Below, in pieces: positions 52,645 to 62,985 of a stretch of DNA of 64,000 nt (its first letter is position 1; each line of letters begins with the position of its first letter). Under the pieces are notes generated by a model. The model was given only the letters and a program-made list of their open reading frames with translations. It ran no database searches and was not told the origin of the DNA. A program made the translations under genes and the position numbers. The DNA is from Marininema mesophilum (GTDB lineage Bacteria; Bacillota; Bacilli; Thermoactinomycetales; DSM-45169): assembly GCF_900106775.1 (NCBI RefSeq), contig NZ_FNNQ01000002.1, forward strand, positions 1 to 64,000, given 5' to 3'.

Positions 52645-54330
52645 ATGAATTGGAATGTGTTAATCATGTTATTACAGGTATTTTTCTCGGTTGTGATCGG
52701 CCTTTATTTTTGGAACTTGTTACGGAATCAACAGACAAGCCGTACAGCAGTGGATCGCGAGTCAAAGAAGGAAATGGATAAACTTCGTAAGATGAGAAGT
52801 ATCTCTTTGACGGAGCCACTATCTGAAAAGACACGTCCATCTTCCTTTGAAGAGATCGTGGGTCAGACAGAAGGGCTTCGGGCATTGAAAGCCGCTCTAT
52901 GTGGCCCTAATCCGCAACATGTATTAATTTATGGGCCGCCTGGGGTGGGAAAAACAGCGGCGGCGAGGGTTGTCCTAGAAGAGGCGAAGAAGAATGTTAG
53001 TTCACCCTTTAAACGACAGTCCCGTTTTGTAGAAATTGATGCAACAACAGCTAGGTTTGACGAACGTGGAATTGCGGACCCGTTGATCGGTTCTGTTCAT
53101 GATCCCATTTATCAAGGAGCAGGGGCGATGGGGATGGCAGGTATTCCCCAGCCCAAACCAGGAGCAGTTTCTAAGGCTCATGGAGGTCTTCTTTTTATCG
53201 ATGAGATCGGTGAGCTTCATCCGATCCAAATGAATAAGCTTTTGAAAGTGCTCGAGGATCGCAAGGTTATTTTTGAATCGGCTTATTATAGTGCCGAGGA
53301 TAATAATACCCCGACTCATATCCACGATATCTTTCAAAATGGGATGCCTGCTGACTTTCGGATGGTGGGGGCTACTACCCGTACACCGGAGGAGATTCCT
53401 GCTGCTATTCGTTCTCGGTGTATGGAGATTTTCTTTCGTCCACTACTTTCCGAAGAGATTAGTCAAATTGCTCGGCAAGCAATTGAGCGGATGGATTTTC
53501 AATATGAAGAAGAGGCGATTCGTGTAATCCAAAAGTACGCTTCTAATGGCCGGGAAGCGGTGAATATTGTCCAAACTGCAGGAGGACTCGCATTGACAGA
53601 GGATCGACAAAGGATTCGCTCAGAGGATGTGGAGTGGGTGGTTCATAGTAGCCAGCTTACTCCTCGCCCAGATAAAAAAGTTCCAGAAAAACCGCAAGCT
53701 GGTCTAGTCAATGGACTCGCCGTGTATGGCCCGAACTTAGGGATGCTACTCGAACTAGAGGTGACAGCGCTCCCTGCTGAACCGGGTGTAGATGGCTCGA
53801 TCCGTATCACGGGAATGGTGGATGAAGAAGAATTGGGCGGGAGAAGTCGTACGCTTCGGCGGAAAAGTATGGCGCGTAGTTCTTTAGAAAACGTCCTGAC
53901 TGTATTGCAGAAAACCGATATTAACCCTTATGCATGGCATGTTCATGTCAATTTTCCGGGTGGTGTCCCCATGGATGGGCCTTCTGCGGGGGTGACAATG
54001 GCAACTGCTGTATACTCAGCAATCAAAGGGATCAAAGTGGACAACAAACTAGCTATGACTGGGGAATTGTCCATTCATGGCCGGGTGATGCCGGTAGGTG
54101 GTGTTGTAGCGAAGGTGGCGGCTGCAAAACAAGCAGGGGCTAATCAAGTCCTTATTCCCAAGGATAATATGCAGGCGATATTTCATGAAATGGAGGGTAT
54201 CACGGTTGTTCCAGTGGCCCATATCGAGGAAGTTCTTCGGTTGGCTTGTCCTACAGAAGAAAAGGTGGAAACAGAAACCGCGTTACCTCCTACGACAGTA
54301 ATAACAGCTACATCTGCACCCATTGCCTAA
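52645..54330 (+). CDS. lonB: LonB ATP-dependent protease
   Basis: 561 residues, membrane-anchored by an N-terminal helix (NVLIMLLQVFFSVVIGLYFW). The AAA+ domain has Walker A YGPPGVGKTAAAR and LLFIDEIGEL. The C-terminal Lon protease domain has the Ser in MDGPSAGVTMAT (Ser447) and the Lys region VAKVAAAKQAGA. In B. subtilis LonB is made in the forespore under sigma-F. Upstream of lonA as in B. subtilis. Confidence 0.95.
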   Translation: MNWNVLIMLLQVFFSVVIGLYFWNLLRNQQTSRTAVDRESKKEMDKLRKMRSISLTEPLSEKTRPSSFEEIVGQTEGLRALKAALCGPNPQHVLIYGPPGVGKTAAARVVLEEAKKNVSSPFKRQSRFVEIDATTARFDERGIADPLIGSVHDPIYQGAGAMGMAGIPQPKPGAVSKAHGGLLFIDEIGELHPIQMNKLLKVLEDRKVIFESAYYSAEDNNTPTHIHDIFQNGMPADFRMVGATTRTPEEIPAAIRSRCMEIFFRPLLSEEISQIARQAIERMDFQYEEEAIRVIQKYASNGREAVNIVQTAGGLALTEDRQRIRSEDVEWVVHSSQLTPRPDKKVPEKPQAGLVNGLAVYGPNLGMLLELEVTALPAEPGVDGSIRITGMVDEEELGGRSRTLRRKSMARSSLENVLTVLQKTDINPYAWHVHVNFPGGVPMDGPSAGVTMATAVYSAIKGIKVDNKLAMTGELSIHGRVMPVGGVVAKVAAAKQAGANQVLIPKDNMQAIFHEMEGITVVPVAHIEEVLRLACPTEEKVETETALPPTTVITATSAPIA

Positions 54331-54378
54331 TCGATTTGTTCCCACCCCCTCGTACCTTTAGTGTGGGTGGGACTGTCA

Positions 54379-54407
54379 TGGACAAAAGGCATTGAATAGG
54401 ATAAAAT
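54379..54407 (+). promoter_or_regulatory. Promoter of lonA
   Basis: TGGACA, 17-nt spacer, TAAAAT, about 78 nt before the lonA start. No clear CtsR heptad repeat is visible. Confidence 0.6.
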
Positions 54408-54484
54408 CGTACGCAGTCATCAAATGTATATCAAGTGAATCATCCTAAAAAAGCATGGCACGAGTTGTTATCGGAGGTGCATAC

Positions 54485-56821
54485 ATGGCTGTTAAAGAGG
54501 AGGAGCGCGTAATCCCGTTGCTACCCCTTCGCGGATTGTTGGTTTACCCTAACATGGTTTTGCACCTGGATGTTGGCCGCGAACGTTCCGTCAAAGCATT
54601 GGAACAGGCAATGGTGGACAATGACCTTATCCTTCTTGCTTCGCAGCATGAAGTTCAGATCGAAGAGCCTGATCCAGAAGATATTTATCATATGGGTACC
54701 GTTGCTCGTGTTCGGCAGATGTTAAAGTTGCCTAATGGCACGATTCGGGTGTTGGTAGAGGGTCTTCACCGGGCAAAGCTAATCGAATTTATAGAGGATG
54801 AACCTTTTTATACAGTGCGCGTAAATGAACTTATTCAGGATGAGGTGCAAGATATCAATGTGGAGGCATTGATGCGCTCAGTACTGGATCACTTTGAGCA
54901 ATACCTGCGACTATCGAAGAAGGTTTCCCCAGAGACGTTATCCTCTGTGTCCGATATTGGGGAACCAGGCCGCTTAGCGGATGTGATCGCCTCTCATCTT
55001 CCATTGAAGGTGGAGGATAAGCAAAAAATCCTGGAGACCATCGATATTCATGAACGATTGGAAACGCTTCTTACTATCTTAAATGATGAACGGGAAGTGC
55101 TTGAGCTTGAAAAGACCATCTCGCAACGTGTGAAAAAGCAGATGGAAAAGACGCAAAAAGAGTACTACCTCAGGGAGCAGATGAAAGCGATTCAACGTGA
55201 ACTAGGGGAAAAAGAAGGGCGCATGGGCGAAGTAGAAGAGCTGCGCAATCGTCTGGAAAAATTATCCGCACCAGATGTAGTTAGAGAAAAGATCGAGAAA
55301 GAGATCCATAGAATGGAGAAGACCCCTACCTCCTCTGCAGAGGGTGGAGTCATCCGCACATATGTAGAGTGGTTACTCGATCTTCCTTGGCATAAAGAGA
55401 CCGAGGATGATTTGGATATTAGTAAAGCGGAAAAAATCCTTAATCAAGATCACTATGGCTTGGAAAAAGCAAAGGAGCGGGTGCTCGAGTATCTGGCTGT
55501 CCAACAGATGGTCAAGAAACTCAAAGGCCCTATACTCTGTCTTGTAGGACCACCTGGCGTGGGGAAAACCTCCATGGCTCGATCTATTGCGCGAGCGCTT
55601 GGACGCAAATTTGTCCGAGTCTCCTTGGGTGGTGTACGGGATGAAGCAGAGATTCGTGGTCATCGCCGCACCTATGTAGGAGCAATGCCCGGACGAATTA
55701 TCCAAGGGATGAAAACGGCATCCACTGCTAACCCTGTCTTTTTGTTAGATGAGATTGATAAGATGGCAATGGATTTCCGCGGAGACCCATCAGCGGCCCT
55801 CCTTGAAGTACTTGATCCAGAACAAAACTCCAACTTTAGTGACCACTATATTGAAACACCCTATGATTTATCCAAAGTGATGTTTATCACTACGGCTAAC
55901 GCTGTTCATAGTATCCCAAGACCTTTGCTGGACCGGATGGAGATGCTAAATATTGCTGGCTACACGGAGATTGAGAAGGAGAGTATCACCCGTGAGTACC
56001 TGATTCCTCGTCAATTGAAAGAGCACGGGTTAACTAAAGAGAAGCTCCAAATTCACGGTGATGCCATCGTAAAATTGATTCGTCGCTATACAAGAGAAGC
56101 CGGAGTGCGTAACCTAGAGCGCACGATTGGTACACTCTGTCGTAAAGCCGTAAAGCAACTAGTTTCCAGTGAAAAGAAAAAAGTGATTGTGACAACGAAA
56201 AATCTCCCGCAATTCCTAGGGGCAGAAAAGTTCCGTTATGGTCGTGCTGAGGAAACGGACCAAGTAGGGGCTGTCACTGGGCTTGCTTGGACAGCAGCAG
56301 GTGGAGATACCTTGACCATAGAGGTTACCATCTTACCTGGCAAAGGGAAGTTGACCTTAACTGGGAAGCTAGGGGATGTGATGAAAGAATCCGCGCAAGC
56401 GGCTTTCAGCTACATTCGTTCCCGAGCCAAGGAGCTTGATATTGATCCTGAGTTCCATGAGAAACAAGATATCCATATCCATGTGCCAGAAGGGGCCATA
56501 CCAAAAGATGGCCCCTCAGCGGGGATCGCGATGGCGACCTCCCTTGTCTCGGCTCTGACTGGTAGAGCGGTTTCCCGGGAAGTAGGGATGACTGGTGAGG
56601 TTACATTACGTGGACGGGTATTGCCAATTGGTGGGTTGAAGGAGAAATCTTTGGCTGCTCATCGCGCAGGTCTCACACACATCCTCATCCCTTATGAGAA
56701 TGAGAAAGACCTCGAGGAGATTCCTGAAAGTGTACGTAAGGAGTTAAAGGTTACCCCGGTACGACATATGGATCAGGTGTTGGAGTTAGCCCTAGTCCCT
56801 GAAGCGGAGAGAGATACCTAA
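54485..56821 (+). CDS. lonA: LonA ATP-dependent protease
   Basis: 778-residue soluble quality-control protease: N-terminal substrate domain (PLLPLRGLLVYPNMVLHLDVGRERSVKA), AAA+ domain with Walker A GPPGVGKT and PVFLLDEIDKM, and a C-terminal protease domain with catalytic Ser678 in PKDGPSAGIAM and the Lys in GGLKEKSLAAHRAG. The ATG at 54485 follows GGAGGTG; the frame continues 10 codons upstream without a good site. The stop overlaps the ysxC start by one base. Confidence 0.97.
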   Translation: MAVKEEERVIPLLPLRGLLVYPNMVLHLDVGRERSVKALEQAMVDNDLILLASQHEVQIEEPDPEDIYHMGTVARVRQMLKLPNGTIRVLVEGLHRAKLIEFIEDEPFYTVRVNELIQDEVQDINVEALMRSVLDHFEQYLRLSKKVSPETLSSVSDIGEPGRLADVIASHLPLKVEDKQKILETIDIHERLETLLTILNDEREVLELEKTISQRVKKQMEKTQKEYYLREQMKAIQRELGEKEGRMGEVEELRNRLEKLSAPDVVREKIEKEIHRMEKTPTSSAEGGVIRTYVEWLLDLPWHKETEDDLDISKAEKILNQDHYGLEKAKERVLEYLAVQQMVKKLKGPILCLVGPPGVGKTSMARSIARALGRKFVRVSLGGVRDEAEIRGHRRTYVGAMPGRIIQGMKTASTANPVFLLDEIDKMAMDFRGDPSAALLEVLDPEQNSNFSDHYIETPYDLSKVMFITTANAVHSIPRPLLDRMEMLNIAGYTEIEKESITREYLIPRQLKEHGLTKEKLQIHGDAIVKLIRRYTREAGVRNLERTIGTLCRKAVKQLVSSEKKKVIVTTKNLPQFLGAEKFRYGRAEETDQVGAVTGLAWTAAGGDTLTIEVTILPGKGKLTLTGKLGDVMKESAQAAFSYIRSRAKELDIDPEFHEKQDIHIHVPEGAIPKDGPSAGIAMATSLVSALTGRAVSREVGMTGEVTLRGRVLPIGGLKEKSLAAHRAGLTHILIPYENEKDLEEIPESVRKELKVTPVRHMDQVLELALVPEAERDT

Positions 56822-57465
56822 TGAAAGTCACTCAGTCTGAAATCGTCATTAGTGCTGTACAACCCCGCCAATACCCTGCGGACGCCCTGCCAGAAATCGC
56901 TCTGGCTGGGCGTTCCAATGTCGGCAAATCTTCGTTGATCAATCGGATGATCCATCGAAAAAACCTGGCGCGCACAAGTTCAAAGCCCGGAAAAACCCAG
57001 ACGATTAACTTTTATCGCATTAATAATGTGTTGATGTTTGCCGATATGCCGGGATACGGATTTGCTAAAGTATCCAAAGCCATTCGTGCAGAATGGGGTC
57101 GTATGGCAGAGACATACTTTACAAAGCGTGAAACTCTCAAGGGAATTATTCAGGTAATCGACTTGAGGCATCCACCTAGTAAAGATGATATAGCGATATA
57201 TCAATGGTTCAAAGAGCATGGACTTGAGGTTTTGATCGCAGCGACAAAGGCAGATAAAGTAAAGCGCGGTCAATGGCCAAAACATTTGAAGCAAGTAAAA
57301 GAAGGATTAGGAATTGTTCCGACGGATCGAATGGTTCTCTTCTCTTCCCAAACAGGGCAAGGGAAAGATGAACTATGGTCAGAGATTGGCCGACTAACCC
57401 AGCCGCAAATGAATCAGTTGCAAGAAGATGATACACAAGGCACTGATACAGATACACTAATATGA
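56821..57465 (+). CDS. ysxC: EngB/YsxC ribosome-biogenesis GTPase
   Basis: 214-residue TrmE/Era-like GTPase needed for 50S subunit assembly. The P-loop is AGRSNVGKS; G2/G3 regions are KPGKTQTINFY and DMPGYGFA; G4 is ATKADK. Starts on the last base of the lonA stop (TAATG), so coupled to lonA as in B. subtilis. Confidence 0.97.
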   Translation: MKVTQSEIVISAVQPRQYPADALPEIALAGRSNVGKSSLINRMIHRKNLARTSSKPGKTQTINFYRINNVLMFADMPGYGFAKVSKAIRAEWGRMAETYFTKRETLKGIIQVIDLRHPPSKDDIAIYQWFKEHGLEVLIAATKADKVKRGQWPKHLKQVKEGLGIVPTDRMVLFSSQTGQGKDELWSEIGRLTQPQMNQLQEDDTQGTDTDTLI

Positions 57466-57510
57466 TTATCCATATTCATTCATAGAGAGAATCGGGGGAG
57501 ACGTGAGAGA

Positions 57511-58629
57511 ATGGATAAAAAAATTCGGGTTGCAGTTCTGTATGGAGGGAAATCAGGGGAACATGAAGTTTCTCTCCACTCTGCGGCGTCCGTTATTCAG
57601 GCGATGGACCCGGAAATGTTTGAAGTTTTTCCTGTTTGGATTGATAAACATGGCCAATGGCAGTCAGGTAAAGAGGCCTTACCTGAGTTGACAGATAAAT
57701 TAAAGCCTGAACAACTGGAAAGACTCTCGAAACAACTTCCTGCTGATACAACAAAAGCTGGAGTGTCTCCTCAAGAAAAAACATCCCTACCTATGTTTAG
57801 TTGGCGAGACATCGATGTGGTTTTCCCGGTTCTCCACGGTACTTTTGGTGAAGATGGTACCATCCAAGGGTTGCTTGAAATTGCAGATATCCCTTATGTC
57901 GGAGCTGGCGTGTTGGCTTCAGCGGTAGGGATGGATAAAGTGATGACCAAGAAGATTTTTGCTAATGAAGGCTTACCCCAAGGTGATTTTGTGCAAGTCT
58001 TACGTAGTCGCCTAGAACATTCGCTTAGCGAAGTGATTACCGAGTTGGAAGAACGCTTTGTCTATCCTATGTTTATCAAACCAGCCAACCTTGGCTCCAG
58101 TGTAGGCATCTCTAAAGCGAAGGATAGCGTGTCTTTGGAGGCAGCTTTACACCTAGCGGCTCGCTATGACCGAAAGTTGATTGTTGAAGAGTTCATCGAT
58201 GCACAGGAAGTAGAAGTAGCTGTGCTTGGAAACGATGAGCCAGAAGCATCACTTCCAGGTGAGATCATCTCAAGTAACGAATATTATGATTATAAGGCGA
58301 AATATATCGATGGCAAAGCGGTTATGAAACTTCCAGCGGAACTCCCTGAGGAAACCTTGGAAGAGATTAGCGAGCTGGCATTACGAGCCTATAAAGCCAT
58401 TGATGCTTCTGGTTTATCCCGAGTCGACTTTTTTGTCACCAACAAGGATCAGCGCATCCTGATCAATGAGATTAATACCATGCCTGGTTTTACCCCCTAC
58501 AGTATGTACGCCAACCTTTGGAAACACTCTGGGGTAAGTTACCCTGAACTCATTAAAAAATTAATCGATCTAGCCATCAAGCGCTATACAGAAAAAAAGA
58601 AAACCTCAACAGAATTTGAGGTTGAGTAA
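57511..58629 (+). CDS. ddl: D-alanine-D-alanine ligase
   Basis: 372 residues; joins two D-alanines for the peptidoglycan stem. The ATP-grasp motifs VLYGGKSGEHEVSLHSA, HGTFGEDGTIQGLLE, FIKPANLGSSVGISKA, YYDYKAKY and LINEINTMPGFTPYSMY are intact. The Tyr-containing YYDYKAKY stretch agrees with D-Ala rather than D-Lac specificity. Start ATG at 57511 after GGGGGAGA. A bidirectional terminator follows. Confidence 0.96.
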   Translation: MDKKIRVAVLYGGKSGEHEVSLHSAASVIQAMDPEMFEVFPVWIDKHGQWQSGKEALPELTDKLKPEQLERLSKQLPADTTKAGVSPQEKTSLPMFSWRDIDVVFPVLHGTFGEDGTIQGLLEIADIPYVGAGVLASAVGMDKVMTKKIFANEGLPQGDFVQVLRSRLEHSLSEVITELEERFVYPMFIKPANLGSSVGISKAKDSVSLEAALHLAARYDRKLIVEEFIDAQEVEVAVLGNDEPEASLPGEIISSNEYYDYKAKYIDGKAVMKLPAELPEETLEEISELALRAYKAIDASGLSRVDFFVTNKDQRILINEINTMPGFTPYSMYANLWKHSGVSYPELIKKLIDLAIKRYTEKKKTSTEFEVE

Positions 58630-58657
58630 CGTATCAATTTAAAATAATTCCTTCACC

Positions 58658-58688
58658 ATAAAACCAGTCCTCTGCGGGCTGGTTTTAT
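58658..58688. terminator. Bidirectional terminator after ddl
   Basis: Stem ATAAAACCAG/CTGGTTTTAT between convergent genes. Confidence 0.88.
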
Positions 58689-58698
58689 ATTGAAACCA

Positions 58699-59178
58699 TT
58701 ACTTCTTACGGATAAAAAGAATGAGGCCTAGCGATATGAGTAATATTGGCCAATACGTATTAAGTGTTTGCTCTAGATCTTCAAGACCAGGAATTCCACC
58801 AACTCCAGGCCAGGCAAATAGACCAAGGAGACAGAGGAGGGTGCCAATCACTCCATAGAAGCGATTTTTTTGATAAAGGCCTCCCATAAGAAGAAAAGAA
58901 GCACCAATGATGATCGGGAACAGGCTCCAATGGTCGGGCCATTTTTCAATCTGAGCCAGCCCCCATGCATGGATGCCTAACCCGATTAATGTCATTGCTA
59001 CTATCGATAGCCGTGGACGGACAGGTTTTCGCATCGCTAGGATGAGGAGAATGAAACCCGCAATGACCAATAGGAATTCCCAGTTCGATATCGTTTGAGC
59101 GATAGACCATCCTAGTTGTCTGAGAAGAAGTAAGGTTCCTGCGGCGATGATAAAGAGCCCCATTATTTTTCCGCGCAT
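58699..59178 (-). CDS. Membrane protein with LiaF-like/DUF5668 segments
   Basis: 159 residues made of about six short hydrophobic helices arranged in pairs, e.g. GLFIIAAGTLLLLRQLGW and YWPILLISLGLILFIRK. This pattern (W/P-rich paired helices) is seen in the transmembrane part of LiaF-like proteins. No soluble C-terminal domain is present. Its ATG follows GGAGGAGG and overlaps the end of the EamA transporter gene, so the two form an operon. Confidence 0.75.
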   Translation of the reverse strand: MRGKIMGLFIIAAGTLLLLRQLGWSIAQTISNWEFLLVIAGFILLILAMRKPVRPRLSIVAMTLIGLGIHAWGLAQIEKWPDHWSLFPIIIGASFLLMGGLYQKNRFYGVIGTLLCLLGLFAWPGVGGIPGLEDLEQTLNTYWPILLISLGLILFIRKK

Positions 59179-60095
59179 GTTGTGACCTCCTCCTGGATTA
59201 GTTTTGATGAACGCTTTAGACTTCCTGTCTCAGCGAGGATCATACCACTAAGGATGAAGAGGCACCCTGTTATCGTAGCGATATTCATGGGTGTACCTAA
59301 CCATGCCCAATCCGTCCATGCTGCAAATACCGGCTCCATTGCAAAGATGAGGGCGACTCGTGTGGGGTAGGTGTGACGTTGAAAATAGGTCTGCCCCCAA
59401 TAAGCCAACACAGTTGCAAAGAGAACCGTAACAACAAGTGCAATAGCTACCTCAGGGAGAATGAAAAGGTCCCATGAGAAGAGTGTGGAGGATGATTCAA
59501 AGATAAGAGAGGAGAGAAAGCTTAACAAAGCGACCATTCCCACTTGAATGGTAGCTAAGGGGATGGCTTCTGCCCACTGGGCATATTTACCTGTATAGAC
59601 AATTTGTAACCCAAATCCGATTGCGCATAAAAAGGCAAGGATATCCCCTGGATTAAGCTGAGAGAAATCGACAAAGGCCAATAGATATAGGCCAATTAAT
59701 GCAAATCCTACACCGATAATGGCATTTCGACTGGGTCGCGTGCCCAAGACCAAGAAACTGAATAATGGGACGAGTGCAACGGATACCCCGGTGAGAAAAC
59801 CGGACTTTCCTGAAGTTGTATACAAAAGGCTAAAGGTTTGTAAAGCATATCCTAGAAAAAGCCATATGCCTAAGAATCCCCCAGCCAATAAATAACGAGG
59901 ATTACGAAGCGCCGCTATTTGCCCACGAAAGGCAAGTAGGCCCACTAATAAGATAGTTGCCATTCCAAAGCGGACTGCTAAAAATAGTAAGGGGGGTAAT
60001 GATTGGATCGCGCTTTGCACAAGGATGAACGTAGCTCCCCAAACGAAGGCGATGCAGAGTAGAGAGAACTCAGCGATCCACGGTTTTCTGGACAA
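59163..60095 (-). CDS. EamA-family (DMT) transporter
   Basis: 310 residues with ten hydrophobic helices in two EamA repeats: FVWGATFILVQSAIQSLPPLLFLAVRF at the start, and LAYWGQTYFQRHTYPTRVALIFAMEPVFAAWTDW in the second half. Substrate unknown (family exports amino acids or other metabolites). The start is a TTG at 60095 after AAGGAG. Divergent from the sensor kinase. Confidence 0.88.
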   Translation of the reverse strand: MSRKPWIAEFSLLCIAFVWGATFILVQSAIQSLPPLLFLAVRFGMATILLVGLLAFRGQIAALRNPRYLLAGGFLGIWLFLGYALQTFSLLYTTSGKSGFLTGVSVALVPLFSFLVLGTRPSRNAIIGVGFALIGLYLLAFVDFSQLNPGDILAFLCAIGFGLQIVYTGKYAQWAEAIPLATIQVGMVALLSFLSSLIFESSSTLFSWDLFILPEVAIALVVTVLFATVLAYWGQTYFQRHTYPTRVALIFAMEPVFAAWTDWAWLGTPMNIATITGCLFILSGMILAETGSLKRSSKLIQEEVTTCAEK

Positions 60096-60465
60096 TCCTA
60101 TCGCTCCTTATCGATGTTCAGGTATCTTAATTATCGTAACACAACTTTATATAAAGGAGTTGGATACGAAAGGGATCTTTAACAGTCAACGGTTGGGTAA
60201 TAACGAAACATATGGATTAGATGTAATTCATAATTGAAACTATGTTACAAGTCACAAAACATGGTAGATATGTGGTAGGATTATAAAGATGAAGGAATAA
60301 AGAGGCACAATGCAACGCCCACCATGACTGAGACATCAATGCATCCAAAAGTATCAATAAGGACTTCGCGTACTTGCAGTTGGGCGATGAAGAATACAGA
60401 AAGGGTGATAGGTGTTTTACAGGGGGAGAGTAAGAAAGAAAATAGAGATAGGCGGGTTGTGATCA
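60096..60465. other. Intergenic region before the sensor kinase
   Basis: 370 bases. An open frame of 49 codons (ATG 60324 to TAG near 60472) overlaps the kinase start, but it has no strong ribosome-binding site or recognised motif. A TATAAA-like box occurs near 60281. Nothing else supported. Confidence 0.35.
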
Positions 60466-62307
60466 ATGAATAGAGAGTATTGGTTAGAGAGAATGTGTCG
60501 GTGGTCCGTCGTGTTTACGGCGTGGTTTTTATCATCATATTCGCTTATTAACTCCTGGGAAAAGAGCGAGTGGACCTTGTTACACCTTCTTGCCTTGGCT
60601 ATGCTCATTCTTGTCATAGAATGCTTTCCTGTTCCTGGACATGATGGGAGAGTATCCGTCCATTTTCCCGTACTATTTACCTTAGGAACTATGTTCTCTG
60701 CTGGGATATCTGGATTTGTCTACATAGTGATCGTCATGGTAGTGACAGCTGTTCGTGGTCATTCACTTTCCCGGGCAGCCTTTCGGACAGGTTATACGAT
60801 TTTTGGTCTATTTATGGTCCAAATTTATTTAGATACTTTCGAACAGGAACTTATGGCGAGTGGTGTCTGGTTATCAGCACTTATCCTTCTTGGTTGTGTG
60901 ATTGTCTATGAAGGGACAAGTAAGGGAATTCGTGATGGTCTAGAGATGTTGCGCAGCCGTCCGCGGGTTCATCGCCTATGGGTGAAAAACAAAGTTCTGG
61001 AGACTGGGATTGCGATTTTTTGTTGGGCATACATTTGTACATATTATGGAATGTTGCATGATGGGCGGGAGACAGCCCCTTTAGCGTTTCTATTTTTTTT
61101 CTCTCCATTAGCTGCCTTTTCAATATTAACTCACGTGATTTCAAAACTAATTCGAAAAAAGAAAAAATTAGAATTTCTATTTCTGATTACACGGGAGTTA
61201 AACAGGAGTCTGGATCTAACGAGGGTGATGAAACAGACGATTTTACCCTTGTCCAAGGTAGTACGGTACAATTTTGGAGCAGTTTACTTATTACAAAATG
61301 ATCGACTTAGACCCTTTGTTACTGCGGGGGAATTCCCAGAGGAGTTACGGGGACGTACGCTCCCACTCAATCGTGGAATCTCTGGTTGGACTGCCTCCCA
61401 TGCCCGTCCTGCTTTGGTTCATCAGGCACGTTTAGACCCTCGATGCCAACAAGATCGAGAAGACTTTGAGGGTGTACGGTCCCTCTTGTCAGTGCCTTTG
61501 GAGATGGATGGTGAAGTACTCGGAGTCATTACTTTGGGTCGAACGGAAGGAGACAGCTTTGAGGAGGCGGACCGATCTTTCCTGCAAGTATTGTCTTGTC
61601 AATCTGTTGTCACGATCCGTAATATCCGACTTGGGGAAGAGCGTGAACGCCGCTCTGTAGCCGAGGAGAGAAATCGTCTTGCAAGGGAGATCCACGATGG
61701 AATTGCGCAATCCTTTGCTGGAGTATTGATGAAGGTAGAATCTTCGATCAAAGCCTTTGATTCCCATCCCGATAAAGTAAAGGTGTGGCTAGGAGAGAGT
61801 CAGGTGAAATTACGGGAAGGACTGAAGGAAGTCCGGTACTCCATCACTGCACTTCGTCCATCCCCGGCACAAAAAATTGGCTTGGCGCCTGCGCTAAATC
61901 GGCGAGTGGAAGCGTTTTGTAATGAAACAGGTAGTGATGGGTTTTTTGAGACCGTAGGGGATCAAGTGCCCTTGCAAAGCGATGCAGAAGAAACGATCTA
62001 CATGGTTTGCCACGAAGCTCTCTCCAATGCGGCTAAACATGCTCAGGCGGATGAAGTAAAGGTGACCCTTGTGTTTGCATCGGATGAAGTAAGATTGGTG
62101 GTGCAGGATAACGGCGTTGGTTTTTCCCTTGCCAAAGCGGTATATAAAGCAGAGGCGCAGAAACGTTATGGAATTGTTGGGATGAACGAACGAGCGCAGT
62201 CTCTCAATGCTTCTCTGCAATTCGATAGTGAGGAGGGAGATGGGACGACAGTAACCCTAACCATCCCAATCGGAGAAAAGGAGGAGGTAGCCGTTCATGC
62301 CTATTAA
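60466..62307 (+). CDS. Membrane sensor histidine kinase with GAF domain (HisKA_3 type)
   Basis: 613 residues. The N-terminus has about 6-8 membrane helices (through about 225), followed by a basic/charged linker, a GAF domain (about 245-395, AVYLLQNDRLRPFVTAGE...SLLSVPLEMDGEVLGVITLGR), the dimerisation helix with phospho-acceptor His410 in RNRLAREIHDGIAQS, and a HATPase domain (HEALSNAAKHA, VVQDNGVGFS, YGIVGMNERA). This is the DegS/LiaS/NreB class. The stimulus is not evident. It overlaps the regulator gene by 11 nt. Confidence 0.92.
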   Translation: MNREYWLERMCRWSVVFTAWFLSSYSLINSWEKSEWTLLHLLALAMLILVIECFPVPGHDGRVSVHFPVLFTLGTMFSAGISGFVYIVIVMVVTAVRGHSLSRAAFRTGYTIFGLFMVQIYLDTFEQELMASGVWLSALILLGCVIVYEGTSKGIRDGLEMLRSRPRVHRLWVKNKVLETGIAIFCWAYICTYYGMLHDGRETAPLAFLFFFSPLAAFSILTHVISKLIRKKKKLEFLFLITRELNRSLDLTRVMKQTILPLSKVVRYNFGAVYLLQNDRLRPFVTAGEFPEELRGRTLPLNRGISGWTASHARPALVHQARLDPRCQQDREDFEGVRSLLSVPLEMDGEVLGVITLGRTEGDSFEEADRSFLQVLSCQSVVTIRNIRLGEERERRSVAEERNRLAREIHDGIAQSFAGVLMKVESSIKAFDSHPDKVKVWLGESQVKLREGLKEVRYSITALRPSPAQKIGLAPALNRRVEAFCNETGSDGFFETVGDQVPLQSDAEETIYMVCHEALSNAAKHAQADEVKVTLVFASDEVRLVVQDNGVGFSLAKAVYKAEAQKRYGIVGMNERAQSLNASLQFDSEEGDGTTVTLTIPIGEKEEVAVHAY

Positions 62308-62950
62308 CGTACTATTAGTAGACGATCATGCTGTATTGCGAGATGGATTGTCCAATATCATCAGTTTGGAATCAGATATGGAAGTGTTAGGTCAAGCGAA
62401 CAACGGGGAAGAGGCATTAGAGATGATCGAGCTACTGTCACCCGATGTGGTTCTGATGGATATCAATATGCCGGGGATGAGTGGCGTCGAGGCGATCCGC
62501 CAAATTAAAGAACGAAAACTAAAGTCTGCAGTCCTCGTGCTGACCATGTTTGACCGCGACGAGTATCTATATGAATCGATTCGAGCAGGAGCTGTGGGTT
62601 ATTTATTAAAAGATGCTCCTTCCGCCGATGTTGTTGGGGCCATCCGTGCGGCTTACCGCGGGGAGTCTGCTCTCCACCCAGTCATGGCTCGCAAGCTCCT
62701 CGATAATATCAGTGGGGAGAAAAAGACAGACAAAGGTGCTGGAGAGGATGCGTTAACCCCTCGAGAGCTAGACGTCCTTGGTTTCATGGTAAAAGGGTTA
62801 TCCAACAAAGAAATCGCCAAGCAGCTATACATCAGTGATAAGACAGTCAAGATCCATGTGAGCAGTATTTTGAAGAAACTACGGGTGAAAAGCCGTTCAC
62901 AGGTGATTATCTATGCGATACAGCATGAGCTGGTGAAGATGGATTCATAA
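62297..62950 (+). CDS. NarL/FixJ-type response regulator
   Basis: 217 residues: receiver domain with Asp9/Asp10 and phospho-acceptor Asp55 in VVLMDINMPG, Lys in GYLLKDAP, then a LuxR-type helix-turn-helix (LTPRELDVLGFMVKGLSNKEIAKQLYISDKTVKIHVSSILKKL). Partner of the kinase that overlaps it. Not an ANTAR protein, so it is not the factor that would act on the leader at 63380-63439. Confidence 0.93.
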   Translation: MPINVLLVDDHAVLRDGLSNIISLESDMEVLGQANNGEEALEMIELLSPDVVLMDINMPGMSGVEAIRQIKERKLKSAVLVLTMFDRDEYLYESIRAGAVGYLLKDAPSADVVGAIRAAYRGESALHPVMARKLLDNISGEKKTDKGAGEDALTPRELDVLGFMVKGLSNKEIAKQLYISDKTVKIHVSSILKKLRVKSRSQVIIYAIQHELVKMDS

Positions 62951-62985
62951 TATTTTTAGTTTAAAGAAGGTGGGAGGGCGGCTGG

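Noticed and set aside
60281..60472. Small genes in the region before the sensor kinase
   Set aside because: Short frames on both strands have no convincing ribosome-binding site or motif.
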